A DNA stretch of 64,000 bases from CAVQBP01 sp963723205 (lineage in GTDB: Bacteria; Bacteroidota; Ignavibacteria; Ignavibacteriales; Ignavibacteriaceae): positions 1-64,000 of the forward strand of contig CAVRQC010000048.1 in assembly GCA_963723205.1 (NCBI GenBank), read 5' to 3'. Below are positions 1-8,120 of the stretch, piece by piece; within the stretch, counting starts at the first letter, position 1; every line of letters starts with the position of its first letter. The position numbers and the translations under genes are program-made. A model generated the notes under the pieces. The model made no database searches, was not told the DNA's origin, and was given only the letters and a program-made list of their open reading frames with translations.

Positions 1-568
1 TTAATTAAATATATTGTTACATTATCATTTTTATCCAGAATAGCAGCTGCTTTAATTCCGGCAGAATTATTTTCAAAATTTATTTTTAATATTTTAGAAT
101 ATTTTCCAATAAATTTTGAAATAATTGCAAAGCCAAAGTAAGCTGAATTTTCCTGTAATATATTTTTCAGATAACATTTCTTTTCTATATCCCATGTGCG
201 AATAAGCTGCCATTGACCATCAATATCACCGCGGTTTGTAAAACTCCATCGGTTGAATCCATCTACACCAAGGTTTAACCCTGTAATTATATCGGATGCA
301 TTCGACAAAGAAGCAGCAAAACTTTTAGGACCGGGATCATTGCTTCCCCATCCTAAATTCATATTACCAAACTCAGTTAAAAAGAACGGTTTGTTATGAT
401 CATGCGTCCATCTAACCCAATCACGAATGATTTTCTCCCCTTCAACATCAATACCATTATACGAATGTAAATCATATGCACCCAAATAAGGATCGAAATC
501 AATCTTACTTTCATCAAGTGCCGGAAGGCTTGTCCAGTCGGGACCTGAAAGAGGAATGTTTATATTTT
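1..568 (-). pseudogene. C-terminal part of the same glycoside hydrolase, other frame, runs off the left edge
   Basis: Read in the next minus-strand frame, this stretch is open to position 1 and gives clear protein: NINIPLSGPDW, then a D-P-Y-L-G-A-Y-D-L-H-S-Y segment, then FFLTEFGN. The Glu of FFLTEFG is the expected clan GH-A nucleophile, completing the acid/base Glu found upstream. The switch lies in the run of six T (565-570; six A on the coding strand): one additional A would restore a single frame. This is either a real -1 frameshift or a homopolymer error. No in-frame stop is reached, so the true 3' end lies outside the window. Confidence 0.65.
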
Positions 569-1213
569 TTCATTAAGAGTTTCTCTGACTTTTTTTAAAG
601 CCTGTGTAATTGAACCTGAGTATGAACCGTAACTCCACCAATAGCCCCATGTTCCCCCGGGAGGCTCATTTGTAATACAAAAATATTTAATGCACGAATA
701 TCGTTTCTTATTGATTAAATAATCTAGCAATACATAAATTCCATTTGCAAAATCTTCAATCGAAAAAGGAGCGCTTAACAATGGATGAACACCTGGATAA
801 GCATTCCATTCTACATTTCGCCACATCTGCTGCAGAAACACATCGGCTTTATTAATTTCACACCAATCAAGAATTCTGTACAGAGCAAACATTTCATCGT
901 TGTTCCAATCGAAAACATTTCTTTCCGGTTCGTACATTCGCTGGCTTAATTCAACTCTAATAAAATTAAGTCCCAGCCATTTAGCATGATAATTAATCTG
1001 TTCCCAGGCTGAATCATTGTTAACAGGCGGATTACCACCGAGAGCACTTCCCCTCGAATTTATAAAACGCACAGGATAGTCATATTTTTCATTTTCAAGT
1101 GATATTTCCTTTGATAGAGCATGCCATGAAGCTCCAATTCCCCCTTTCATTGTATGAATTACCTGAGCGGGATTTATAAGGATTTTTGTTTGATTAGATT
1201 CTAAATTGTTCAT
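560..1213 (-). CDS. Clan GH-A glycoside hydrolase, N-terminal part (frameshifted)
   Basis: N-terminal 217 residues of a TIM-barrel glycosidase without a signal peptide, so probably cytoplasmic. The motif FCITNEPPGG holds the Asn-Glu pair typical of the acid/base catalyst in clan GH-A families such as GH5, GH30 and GH39. The frame stops at a TAA at 560-562, just after LNEKI. One base further on, another frame continues at once with a matching second half, so this is a broken gene rather than a complete short protein. The ATG at 1211-1213 is preceded in frame by a TAG, which fixes the start. It is the last recognisable member of the minus-strand carbohydrate cluster before the window edge. The exact family and substrate cannot be told from sequence alone. 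Confidence 0.7.
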   Translation of the reverse strand: MNNLESNQTKILINPAQVIHTMKGGIGASWHALSKEISLENEKYDYPVRFINSRGSALGGNPPVNNDSAWEQINYHAKWLGLNFIRVELSQRMYEPERNVFDWNNDEMFALYRILDWCEINKADVFLQQMWRNVEWNAYPGVHPLLSAPFSIEDFANGIYVLLDYLINKKRYSCIKYFCITNEPPGGTWGYWWSYGSYSGSITQALKKVRETLNEKI

Positions 1214-1258
1214 AAAAAACTATTAAAATAGTGTCCCCTCAATTTAATTAAAGTCAGA

Positions 1259-2098
1259 TTAATTCTTATTCAGAAATTCTTTCAATCCTTTTAATAAAGC
1301 AGGTTCCCAGACTGTATAATGATTTTTACCTGGAATTATTTCATGTTCAAAATAAAAGCCTTTGTATTTATGAGATTCGAATGCTTTGACAATTCCATCA
1401 TAAGAATTCAGAAAACGTTCTTCCTCGTCCCCGCCGACAGTTAAATAAAGATTAACCGGAAGTTCTTTATGCTGCTCCCACATTTCCTTTTCATTCTTAA
1501 TTAAGTCAACATGTTTATAAGGCGGATTTAAAGCCGGACTTGCACAGATATAATTCTTAAAAAGTTCTCCCTGTTTAAAATGCTCGGTTAGTGCATAAAT
1601 TAAAAAATACCCCCCGTAGGATGACCCCCATAATGTTCTGTTATTAGTATCAACACGATACTTGTTTTCTACATACGACATAACTTCATTTTTAATACAG
1701 GCGAAAAGTTTATCTGCATTTACTATCAGATCACGAATCCTGATTTTATCAAAATCATAATCATCAGGATAATCAATTCCTACAACTATTACATCAGGTA
1801 TTTCTTTATTATCACTCATTTGATGAATTGTATCGTGCTCTGATCTGCGCCAATAACCATCCGTCATATAAAGGACATGATAATACTTACTATTATCATT
1901 ATTGTAACCCGCTGGAAGACTTACATCAACTTTAATACTGTCATTTACATATTTAGAGACAAAGGTTGTATCAATAATTTTCTGACTCGGATATTGATGA
2001 TCCCCGTTATTCATTTCTATTCCATTATTAATTTGATTTATAGATGAATTAAAAAAAAGGAATATAAATGAGATAAAAAAGTAATATATGAAATTCAT
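1259..2098 (-). CDS. Secreted alpha/beta-hydrolase esterase (esterase D / IroE-like, PF00756 type)
   Basis: A 279-residue protein with a hydrophobic N-terminus (about residues 3-19) that looks like a signal peptide. The nucleophile elbow GSSYGG places the catalytic Ser near residue 160, and the histidine is probably H260 in GKNHYTVW. The VDVSLPAGY start and the VLYMTDG strand are typical of the putative-esterase family, which includes feruloyl esterases, enterochelin esterases and S-formylglutathione hydrolases. Inside a polysaccharide cluster, removal of acyl groups from sugars is the likeliest job, but this is inferred. The stop lies 9 bp from the end of the next upstream gene (radical SAM enzyme), suggesting co-transcription. 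Confidence 0.75.
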   Translation of the reverse strand: MNFIYYFFISFIFLFFNSSINQINNGIEMNNGDHQYPSQKIIDTTFVSKYVNDSIKVDVSLPAGYNNDNSKYYHVLYMTDGYWRRSEHDTIHQMSDNKEIPDVIVVGIDYPDDYDFDKIRIRDLIVNADKLFACIKNEVMSYVENKYRVDTNNRTLWGSSYGGYFLIYALTEHFKQGELFKNYICASPALNPPYKHVDLIKNEKEMWEQHKELPVNLYLTVGGDEEERFLNSYDGIVKAFESHKYKGFYFEHEIIPGKNHYTVWEPALLKGLKEFLNKN

Positions 2099-2107
2099 TT
2101 TTTCCCT

Positions 2108-3415
2108 CTAGTTATTTTTCCCGCAGCAATTTTTAAATTTAATCCCGCTTCCGCATATACATAAATCATTCCTGCCAATTTTAATTCCCGGGAAACCTTT
2201 ATCTTTTTCTTTTGCCCACTTGATAACATTTGCCGGTGAACGTTTATTGTCCAATTCGTTTGCCATGAATCTCATGTAAGGAGCAACGCCATGAAAGAAA
2301 TATTTATATCCCTCACATAAATAATTTAATCCGTCTTCTCCATCAGGAGTTTTTATGAATCGGTTTTTAGGGCATTCACCATTGCAGGCAAACTTTACAT
2401 CACAATCCAAACAATATTGTGGAAGGTTCATCCTTTTATCTAAGCCAAATTTAAGCTGTTTATCAGAATCCACTATCCGCTTTAGCGATTCATTCATTAT
2501 ATTCTGCAGCTTATTTTCGGGATATACAAAATGATCACAAGAATATACATCACCGTTATGTTCCAGTGCCAGTGCCTGGCCACAGGTTTCTTTGAATACA
2601 CATAGATTTGGTTCCTGACCATACCAAATTTCAAGAGAGACATCAAATAGCTGTACAAAATATTTGCCTACATCATATCTCACCCAATAATCGAAAATTG
2701 ACATCATAAATTTTCCATATTGCAGAGGTTTAACAGACCAATCGGTTACAAGTGCTTCTTTCTTATATGAAGGTAAGACCAGTTCCAGCTCATTTTCTTT
2801 TATACTAATTGCTTTTCTTTCCACAATCGGAATGAATTGCATAAACCTGCTGCCAATTTCTTTCAGGAAATTATAAACTTCCATTGGCTTATAAGAATTA
2901 TCTCTCTGAACGCATGTTAGAGTATTAAATTCAACATGATGCTTCTTTAAATAACTTAAACCTTTTAGAACTTTTTCAAAACTAGGCTGTCCTCCTTTAT
3001 GAACCCTGTATTTATCATGTATTTCCTGCGGACCGTCGATAGATAATCCAATTAAAAAATTATTTTCGGATAAAAATTCACACCACTCATCATTTAATAA
3101 GATCCCGTTAGTCTGTAAAGTATTTTCTACTTTTTTTCCGTTGGAATATTTCTTCTGCAGTTTAACAGCCTTCTTAAAAAAATCTACTCCCAGTAATGTA
3201 GGCTCACCGCCCTGCCAAGCAAATGTAATAACAGGTATGCTTTGAGCTTCTATATAATCTTTTATGTACTTCTCCAGAACCGCATCCGGCATTGCCCAAT
3301 TTTTTTTAGGATTATATAATTTTTCCTTTTCAAGATAGAAGCAATATTCACAATCGAGATTGCAAATCGGACCGGTCGGTTTTGCCATTAAGTGAAAAGC
3401 ATTTGATAACTGCAT
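2108..3415 (-). CDS. Anaerobic sulfatase-maturating enzyme (radical SAM/SPASM) with C-terminal SEC-C motif
   Basis: This radical SAM enzyme converts the active-site Cys or Ser of sulfatases to formylglycine. The [4Fe-4S] triad is C18-x3-C22-x2-C25 (CNLDCEYC). FAWQGGEPTLLG and LSIDGP are family hallmarks. The SPASM cysteines are seen in CGQALALEHNG, YSCDHFVYP and the cluster CLDCDVKFACNGECPKN. After the usual end, the chain carries a SEC-C zinc motif, CICGSGIKFKNCC. Its client is nearby: the sulfatase at 6579-8012 has a C-T-P-S-R signature. The family assignment is firm. The SEC-C tail is a less usual addition, possibly for protein or metal binding. Confidence 0.9.
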   Translation of the reverse strand: MQLSNAFHLMAKPTGPICNLDCEYCFYLEKEKLYNPKKNWAMPDAVLEKYIKDYIEAQSIPVITFAWQGGEPTLLGVDFFKKAVKLQKKYSNGKKVENTLQTNGILLNDEWCEFLSENNFLIGLSIDGPQEIHDKYRVHKGGQPSFEKVLKGLSYLKKHHVEFNTLTCVQRDNSYKPMEVYNFLKEIGSRFMQFIPIVERKAISIKENELELVLPSYKKEALVTDWSVKPLQYGKFMMSIFDYWVRYDVGKYFVQLFDVSLEIWYGQEPNLCVFKETCGQALALEHNGDVYSCDHFVYPENKLQNIMNESLKRIVDSDKQLKFGLDKRMNLPQYCLDCDVKFACNGECPKNRFIKTPDGEDGLNYLCEGYKYFFHGVAPYMRFMANELDNKRSPANVIKWAKEKDKGFPGIKIGRNDLCICGSGIKFKNCCGKNN

Positions 3416-3529
3416 AATGTCAGGATGAATTTAAATTGAAATAATTATTAAGATAATATTTTATAGAATTAAAGCTGAACAAAGATTTTTGAAATTTTAT
3501 TTCTTGTTTAAGATAACACATTTAATATC

Positions 3530-4744
3530 TCAATGAAATGAATTTTTATCCAGCATTTGTAAATTTTTATAGCGGTAAATAGCTTCAAGAAAATAAAAAT
3601 CGGCAAAAATAGCAGGAACATCTACATTACTATTTATAGGAAGATATTGCACCGAATGATCCAGGATGCAGTTGGTATTTTTTCTATCTGTGAAATACGG
3701 CAGTTCACAGAGTGAAGTTAACATTGCCTCAGCCTGATATTCGTAATAATTTTTTAATGAATCATTCTTAATGTATTTTATCATTTCAAATAAGGCACTT
3801 GCAGTTATACTGGTAGCCGAGACATCACGATAATGTATATCTGACTGAAAGTCCCATGGAGATACATGGTCTTTCGGCAAATGTTTAATAAAATAATCAG
3901 CTAATCTTTCGGCAGTCTTCAGGAATTTTTTATTTCTTGTATATCGATAAGTAACAACAAAACCATATATTCCCCATGCCTGCCCCCGCGACCACGTCGT
4001 TTCATCTCCTGCACCCTGTAATGTACCTTTATTAATTATTTTCCCTGTATATTTATTATATCTTACTATATGATATGTGCTCCCATCCTCACGGATGAAA
4101 TCGCGGGCGGTAGTTGCTGCATGATTAATTGCATAGTCGGCTAAATATTGAGGTCCTCCATTTTCCGATGCCCAGAATAAAAGTTCAAGATTCATCATAA
4201 TATCGATAACAACGGGGAAAGAATCTTTAATCTTCAGCATATCCCAGTTTGAACTTAAGCAGCCGACTTTGGGATTATATCTTTTGGCCAGAGTCTCGGC
4301 AGCAGTAAGAATAATATCCTTATATTTTTTATGATTAATTCCATTTCCAAAACGTAAACCATTGCCAAAAGAACACATAAATCTGAAACCAAGATCATGA
4401 GTATCGGGATTATATTTTTCGTGCTCGATTGGAGCAGTCCATTCCTGAGTCCATGTGTTAAAAAGGGAATCGTTGCTTAATTGATAAGCATACCAGAGAC
4501 AACCAGGATAAAATCCGCTTGTCCAATCACCGGAACCTTTGAGCTGCCATTTTAGATCTTTCGTACCATATGTTGGATAAAGAGTATCACTGCCTACTTC
4601 TTTAATACTCTTCTCCAAATGATTTAATGAAACCTTAACTGCATTATTAACAAGACTGTCAAGATTATTACCCGCTATTGTATTTTGCGAAATGAGTAAA
4701 TGAATAATGAATATAAGACCTATAAAACAACCTAATTTTTTCAT
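3530..4744 (-). CDS. GH88 unsaturated glucuronyl hydrolase
   Basis: This family hydrolyses the unsaturated uronic acid at the non-reducing end of oligosaccharides released by polysaccharide lyases. The 404-residue protein has a signal peptide (MKKLGCFIGLIFIIHLL...). The (alpha/alpha)6 barrel signatures are GDWTSGFYPGCLWYAY, HDLGFRF (D117) and VIDIMMNLELLFWA (D181). The two aspartates correspond to the essential pair in characterised GH88 enzymes. WSRGQAWGIYGF near residue 254 and the DVPAIFADFYFLEAI end are also typical. It lies 16 bp downstream of the DUF4038 gene, probably in one transcript. No polysaccharide lyase is visible in the window, so the source of its substrate is unknown. Confidence 0.88.
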   Translation of the reverse strand: MKKLGCFIGLIFIIHLLISQNTIAGNNLDSLVNNAVKVSLNHLEKSIKEVGSDTLYPTYGTKDLKWQLKGSGDWTSGFYPGCLWYAYQLSNDSLFNTWTQEWTAPIEHEKYNPDTHDLGFRFMCSFGNGLRFGNGINHKKYKDIILTAAETLAKRYNPKVGCLSSNWDMLKIKDSFPVVIDIMMNLELLFWASENGGPQYLADYAINHAATTARDFIREDGSTYHIVRYNKYTGKIINKGTLQGAGDETTWSRGQAWGIYGFVVTYRYTRNKKFLKTAERLADYFIKHLPKDHVSPWDFQSDIHYRDVSATSITASALFEMIKYIKNDSLKNYYEYQAEAMLTSLCELPYFTDRKNTNCILDHSVQYLPINSNVDVPAIFADFYFLEAIYRYKNLQMLDKNSFH

Positions 4745-4759
4745 GAGGCTATTTAATTA

Positions 4760-6019
4760 TTAATCAACTTTAATAATAAGAATCTGGAAAGATTTTTTTT
4801 CAGGTAAATCCATATGAAACCAGGAATTAAGCTTTGCATTCCTTAGTTCGGTATACTTACCATTCAAGGGATTAAATAATTTCATTGAAGCATTCTTACC
4901 GGCATAATCATTTAATGTAATACTAATACCTGAATTTTCCGAAGGAATTAAAAATAAAACAGTCTTATTCAATTTGTCTTCCAGACACCATCCGGAGGAA
5001 GAGACATTTTTAACCGGTTGAAGATTTTCATAATGATGATCTGTAAAAAATCGGATAAAGTATTTATAATAATTAAAATGAGGTTTTTGGTTTTCCGGTA
5101 ATTGCATCGGTGTTGGAATAATTAAATACCAGGCAGTATTCTGCCAGTAGTAGGTAGAATAGGTCCCTGCAAAAGCACAAAGATAATTTCTCCATAAACA
5201 CGAAATGGGATCTGTATAATCACCATTAAATACTTCATAAGCACCTTTTTCATAACCTCCATGCTCTATATTAAAGACTGGTTCGTCTTTGTGTTTTTCT
5301 TGAATTGAAAGCATTTCTTCATATAAATTAGAACCCCAAAATTGAATAGAAATAAAATCGACTTTATCAGGATATTTTTCACAATACCTGTAATCATGGA
5401 CGGTTAATAATCTTTTATATGCATCGAATTTTCTAACACGCCGGATTCTATCGGTTACATAATTCATATCACAACGACCGTATGAAAGGGCCTCTTTAGA
5501 TATATCCCAGATTATATTTGGATATCCTTCATAACGTTTGATTACGTATTCAAAATACCTGTTATCGGCTTTCGAATACATTGGAGGCCAGTTAACTTTT
5601 TTATTCCATACATATATCATCAAATGGGCAATTATATTTTTACTTTGAAGGTATTCAATTACCCTGTCCAGTTTTTGAAAAAAACCAGTATTTAAAGTTG
5701 AAAATTCAGGATTTAAATTTGTACCTCCAAAAGGAAAAACATCTGGCGAGCCATAATCATATTCTTTTTTTAATGAAGGATCCTTTTTCCAGTCTACATC
5801 ATATGAATATACATTCATTATTATTTGATTAAAATTATAATCAGCTATTGTATCCAGAAGCATTTTGGTTTTAGGAATACATTTAGGATTATCAGCATCA
5901 AGTGCAAACAGCCAGTCCAGTTCGTAAGCCTGCAGAAAGTATGGCTTACCATCGGCATATTGAAGCTTCCCAGGTTGTTTAGTAGAAATAACAACCGGTC
6001 CATGCTGATTTGTAATCAT
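4760..6019 (-). CDS. DUF4038-type TIM-barrel glycosidase, main part (frameshifted from its N-terminus)
   Basis: The 419-residue frame holds a (beta/alpha)8-type barrel of the DUF4038/apiosidase-like group and a short beta-rich C-terminal domain. Visible landmarks are FLQAYELDWLFALD at the barrel entrance, AHLMIYVWNKK, IIWDISKEA (candidate catalytic Glu after the fourth strand) and PVFNIEHGGYEKG (second Glu). The apparent start is internal: the frame begins exactly where the upstream DUF5060 frame leaves off, and NQHGPVVISTKQ is the normal linker of such two-domain proteins. Together with 5979-6392 it forms one gene broken by an apparent extra base. The missing signal peptide is in the upstream piece. 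Confidence 0.7.
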   Translation of the reverse strand: MITNQHGPVVISTKQPGKLQYADGKPYFLQAYELDWLFALDADNPKCIPKTKMLLDTIADYNFNQIIMNVYSYDVDWKKDPSLKKEYDYGSPDVFPFGGTNLNPEFSTLNTGFFQKLDRVIEYLQSKNIIAHLMIYVWNKKVNWPPMYSKADNRYFEYVIKRYEGYPNIIWDISKEALSYGRCDMNYVTDRIRRVRKFDAYKRLLTVHDYRYCEKYPDKVDFISIQFWGSNLYEEMLSIQEKHKDEPVFNIEHGGYEKGAYEVFNGDYTDPISCLWRNYLCAFAGTYSTYYWQNTAWYLIIPTPMQLPENQKPHFNYYKYFIRFFTDHHYENLQPVKNVSSSGWCLEDKLNKTVLFLIPSENSGISITLNDYAGKNASMKLFNPLNGKYTELRNAKLNSWFHMDLPEKKSFQILIIKVD

Positions 6020-6392
6020 GAGTTTCTGTAACTACAATATTGAATTTTAATCCTGAAAGTTCCTTCTTATCAGAATAAGTTAAAAAATTCCAATTACCGA
6101 TTTCACCGGGATTTATTCTAAGCAGATATCTATTATTATCATCATAGAAACCGGAAATATCTTTTTTGTTTCCATCCGGCATCATTGCAGTTACACCGAA
6201 AACCAAATCAAACGGTTTATCAGCTTTTATTTTTCCCTCAAATGAAATATCTATCACATCCCATTTGCTGCATTTATAGGTCGCATCCTGTGAATATTCT
6301 TCATTTAATTTTTTAGCTTGAATACTTGATGAAGAAGCAAGCATTACTAAAATTAAGAAGATGATATTATATTTCATTTTTAATTCCAACAT
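5979..6392 (-). pseudogene. N-terminal DUF5060 domain and signal peptide of the same gene
   Basis: A 137-residue frame with a signal peptide (hydrophobic stretch ending at SSSIQA) and a beta-sandwich DUF5060-like domain (W-D-V-I-D-I-S-F-E-G-K, then NPGEIGNWNF). DUF5060 normally precedes a DUF4038 barrel in one polypeptide. Here the frame continues only as nonsense (YKSAWTGCYFY) while the overlapping +1 frame continues with NQHGPVVIST. Removing one T in the GATTAC around 6015-6020 would restore a continuous 1.6-kb gene. It could be a real mutation or a sequence error; the intact coding quality on both sides shows it is recent. Confidence 0.65.
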
Positions 6393-6441
6393 GTTTATAA
6401 ATCTTAATTAAAAAACCAGTCTGGCAAAGTCCCGAAAAAAT

Positions 6442-6489
6442 CTGTTACACAGCAGAGTAGCACATAGATTTCACAGAGAACCACAGAGC
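6442..6489. repeat. CTCTGTG-type short repeat
   Basis: On the minus strand this intergenic stretch reads CTCTGTG, GTT, CTCTGTG, then ATGTG- and CTGTG-containing variants. It is a small array of imperfect heptamers. It lies in the 186-bp gap between the DUF5060 start and the sulfatase stop. Nothing else is recognisable there. It looks like a dispersed intergenic repeat rather than a promoter element. Confidence 0.4.
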
Positions 6490-6578
6490 TTGAAAAAGAT
6501 TTAATCTTAAATTTTAATATGATGGATTGCATAACTCCATCATTTCAATATTCCAAAAGTTTTGTTCAACCTATGCAC

Positions 6579-8012
6579 CTACTTCTCATCGACTCTGCCA
6601 CAAGGTCTCGCATCCTTTTTCAATTCTTTATCGAAAACTTTCGCCATCTCCGACATCTTTTCTACAATATCGGAATGTTTATCCGCCAGATTGACTTTTT
6701 CTTCCGGGTCATTCGAAAGATCAAACAATGAAAGTCCTATCTTTTTTTCAATTCCTATACCTTGCTTTCCATCTTTCCCAGGTACTTTAACAGAATTATA
6801 TTCATGCGGGAAATGAAGCTTCCAATTTTTCCATCTGACTGCCTGTAAATCAGATTCAGCATAAAAATACAATGCTTCATGCGGATCTTTTGCACCAGGT
6901 TCATTTAACCAGAGAGGCAGAGCATTTTTACCGTCAATTTTTCTATCAGGTAATTTTGCTCCTGTAATTGCAGCAAATGTAGGAAGAAAATCTATCGATG
7001 AAAATACTTCATCAGATATAATTCCTTTTGGAATTTTTTTCGGCCAGCTGATAATGCAGGGCTCTCTCTGTCCACCTTCAAAAGTAGTAAACTTACCTTC
7101 ACGGAGCATTCCAGCAGAACCGGCATGATTACCATATATAAGCCAGGGACCATTATCCGAGGTAAAAATTATAACTGTGTTTTCGTAAATCTTATCTTCT
7201 TTAAGTTTTTTTACAATTTCACCTACAGACCAATCGATTTCTTCTACTACATCTCCATACAAACCGCGCTTGGACTTTCCTGCAAATTTGGATGATGCAA
7301 AAAGCGGTACATGCGGCATGTTGTGAGCTAGATATATAAAGAAAGGATGATCTTTATTTTTATCAATGAACCATAAAGTTTTTTCAGTATATCTTTTTGT
7401 AAGCTGACTAAGATCGGGATTAAGCTCTACTACTTTTTCATTCTCTATTAATGGAAGATCTGGATACCTGGGATCAGTATTTTTATTCATATCATGACTA
7501 TACGGTAAACCAAAATAATAATCGAATCCATTCTCCGTTGGAAGAAATTCTTTTTTATCACCTAAATGCCATTTGCCGATACAACATGTTGAATAGTTTT
7601 TTTGCTTTAACATATCTGCTATTGTAGTTTCTTTTGGATCAAGGCCGATGTTGTCTTTTCCCTTTGTCCAATCAGGCCCCTTGGGACCTATAACAAAAGG
7701 CAGTCCTACCCGTACAGGATAGCATCCGGTCAATAAAGCAGCACGTGAAGGTGTACAAGTCGGAGCAGCACTGTAATAGTTTTTAAATTGAATTCCGTTG
7801 TCTGCCAGCTTATCCAGGTTGGGAGTTTTAAAACCTTCTGCTCCAAAGACACCGACATCTGCATATCCCTGGTCATCGGCATAAATTAAAATGATATTTG
7901 GAAGTTCATCTGATTGGAATAATGTATTTCCAAATAAATTAATCAGCGGCAGAGCAGTTAATGCAGTTGTACCGCGATAAATGAATTCTCTCCTGGAAAT
8001 TCCTTCACTCAT
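6579..8012 (-). CDS. Arylsulfatase (type I, Cys-type)
   Basis: A 477-residue sulfatase acting on sulfated sugars. The formylglycine signature is C86-T-P-S-R90, followed by AALLTGCYP. The metal-binding pair is in IYADDQGY (D46/D47). GKWHLG and FIYLAHNMPHVP carry further active-site Lys/His residues, and FTSDNGPW supplies the Asp-Asn metal ligands. The N-terminus has the twin-arginine-like SRREFIYRG followed by a hydrophobic stretch, suggesting export via Tat or as an anchored protein. The Cys-type site needs the maturase encoded at 2108-3415. The carbohydrate context suggests a polysaccharide sulfatase, but the actual sulfate ester is unknown. Confidence 0.9.
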   Translation of the reverse strand: MSEGISRREFIYRGTTALTALPLINLFGNTLFQSDELPNIILIYADDQGYADVGVFGAEGFKTPNLDKLADNGIQFKNYYSAAPTCTPSRAALLTGCYPVRVGLPFVIGPKGPDWTKGKDNIGLDPKETTIADMLKQKNYSTCCIGKWHLGDKKEFLPTENGFDYYFGLPYSHDMNKNTDPRYPDLPLIENEKVVELNPDLSQLTKRYTEKTLWFIDKNKDHPFFIYLAHNMPHVPLFASSKFAGKSKRGLYGDVVEEIDWSVGEIVKKLKEDKIYENTVIIFTSDNGPWLIYGNHAGSAGMLREGKFTTFEGGQREPCIISWPKKIPKGIISDEVFSSIDFLPTFAAITGAKLPDRKIDGKNALPLWLNEPGAKDPHEALYFYAESDLQAVRWKNWKLHFPHEYNSVKVPGKDGKQGIGIEKKIGLSLFDLSNDPEEKVNLADKHSDIVEKMSEMAKVFDKELKKDARPCGRVDEK

Positions 8013-8120
8013 TTTTTCTCCCTTATATGAAATTGTGGTGAAATTAATTTTCTATTTAAAAATAATAAAATATGCCAATCATAACATATGCATGGTCAAA
8101 ATTCTTTTTACTAATGACTC

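Noticed and set aside
560..571. Programmed -1 ribosomal frameshift in the left-edge glycosidase
   Set aside because: The zero-frame codons GAA AAA ATA do not form a canonical slippery heptamer, and glycosidases are not known for this; a mutation or read error is simpler.
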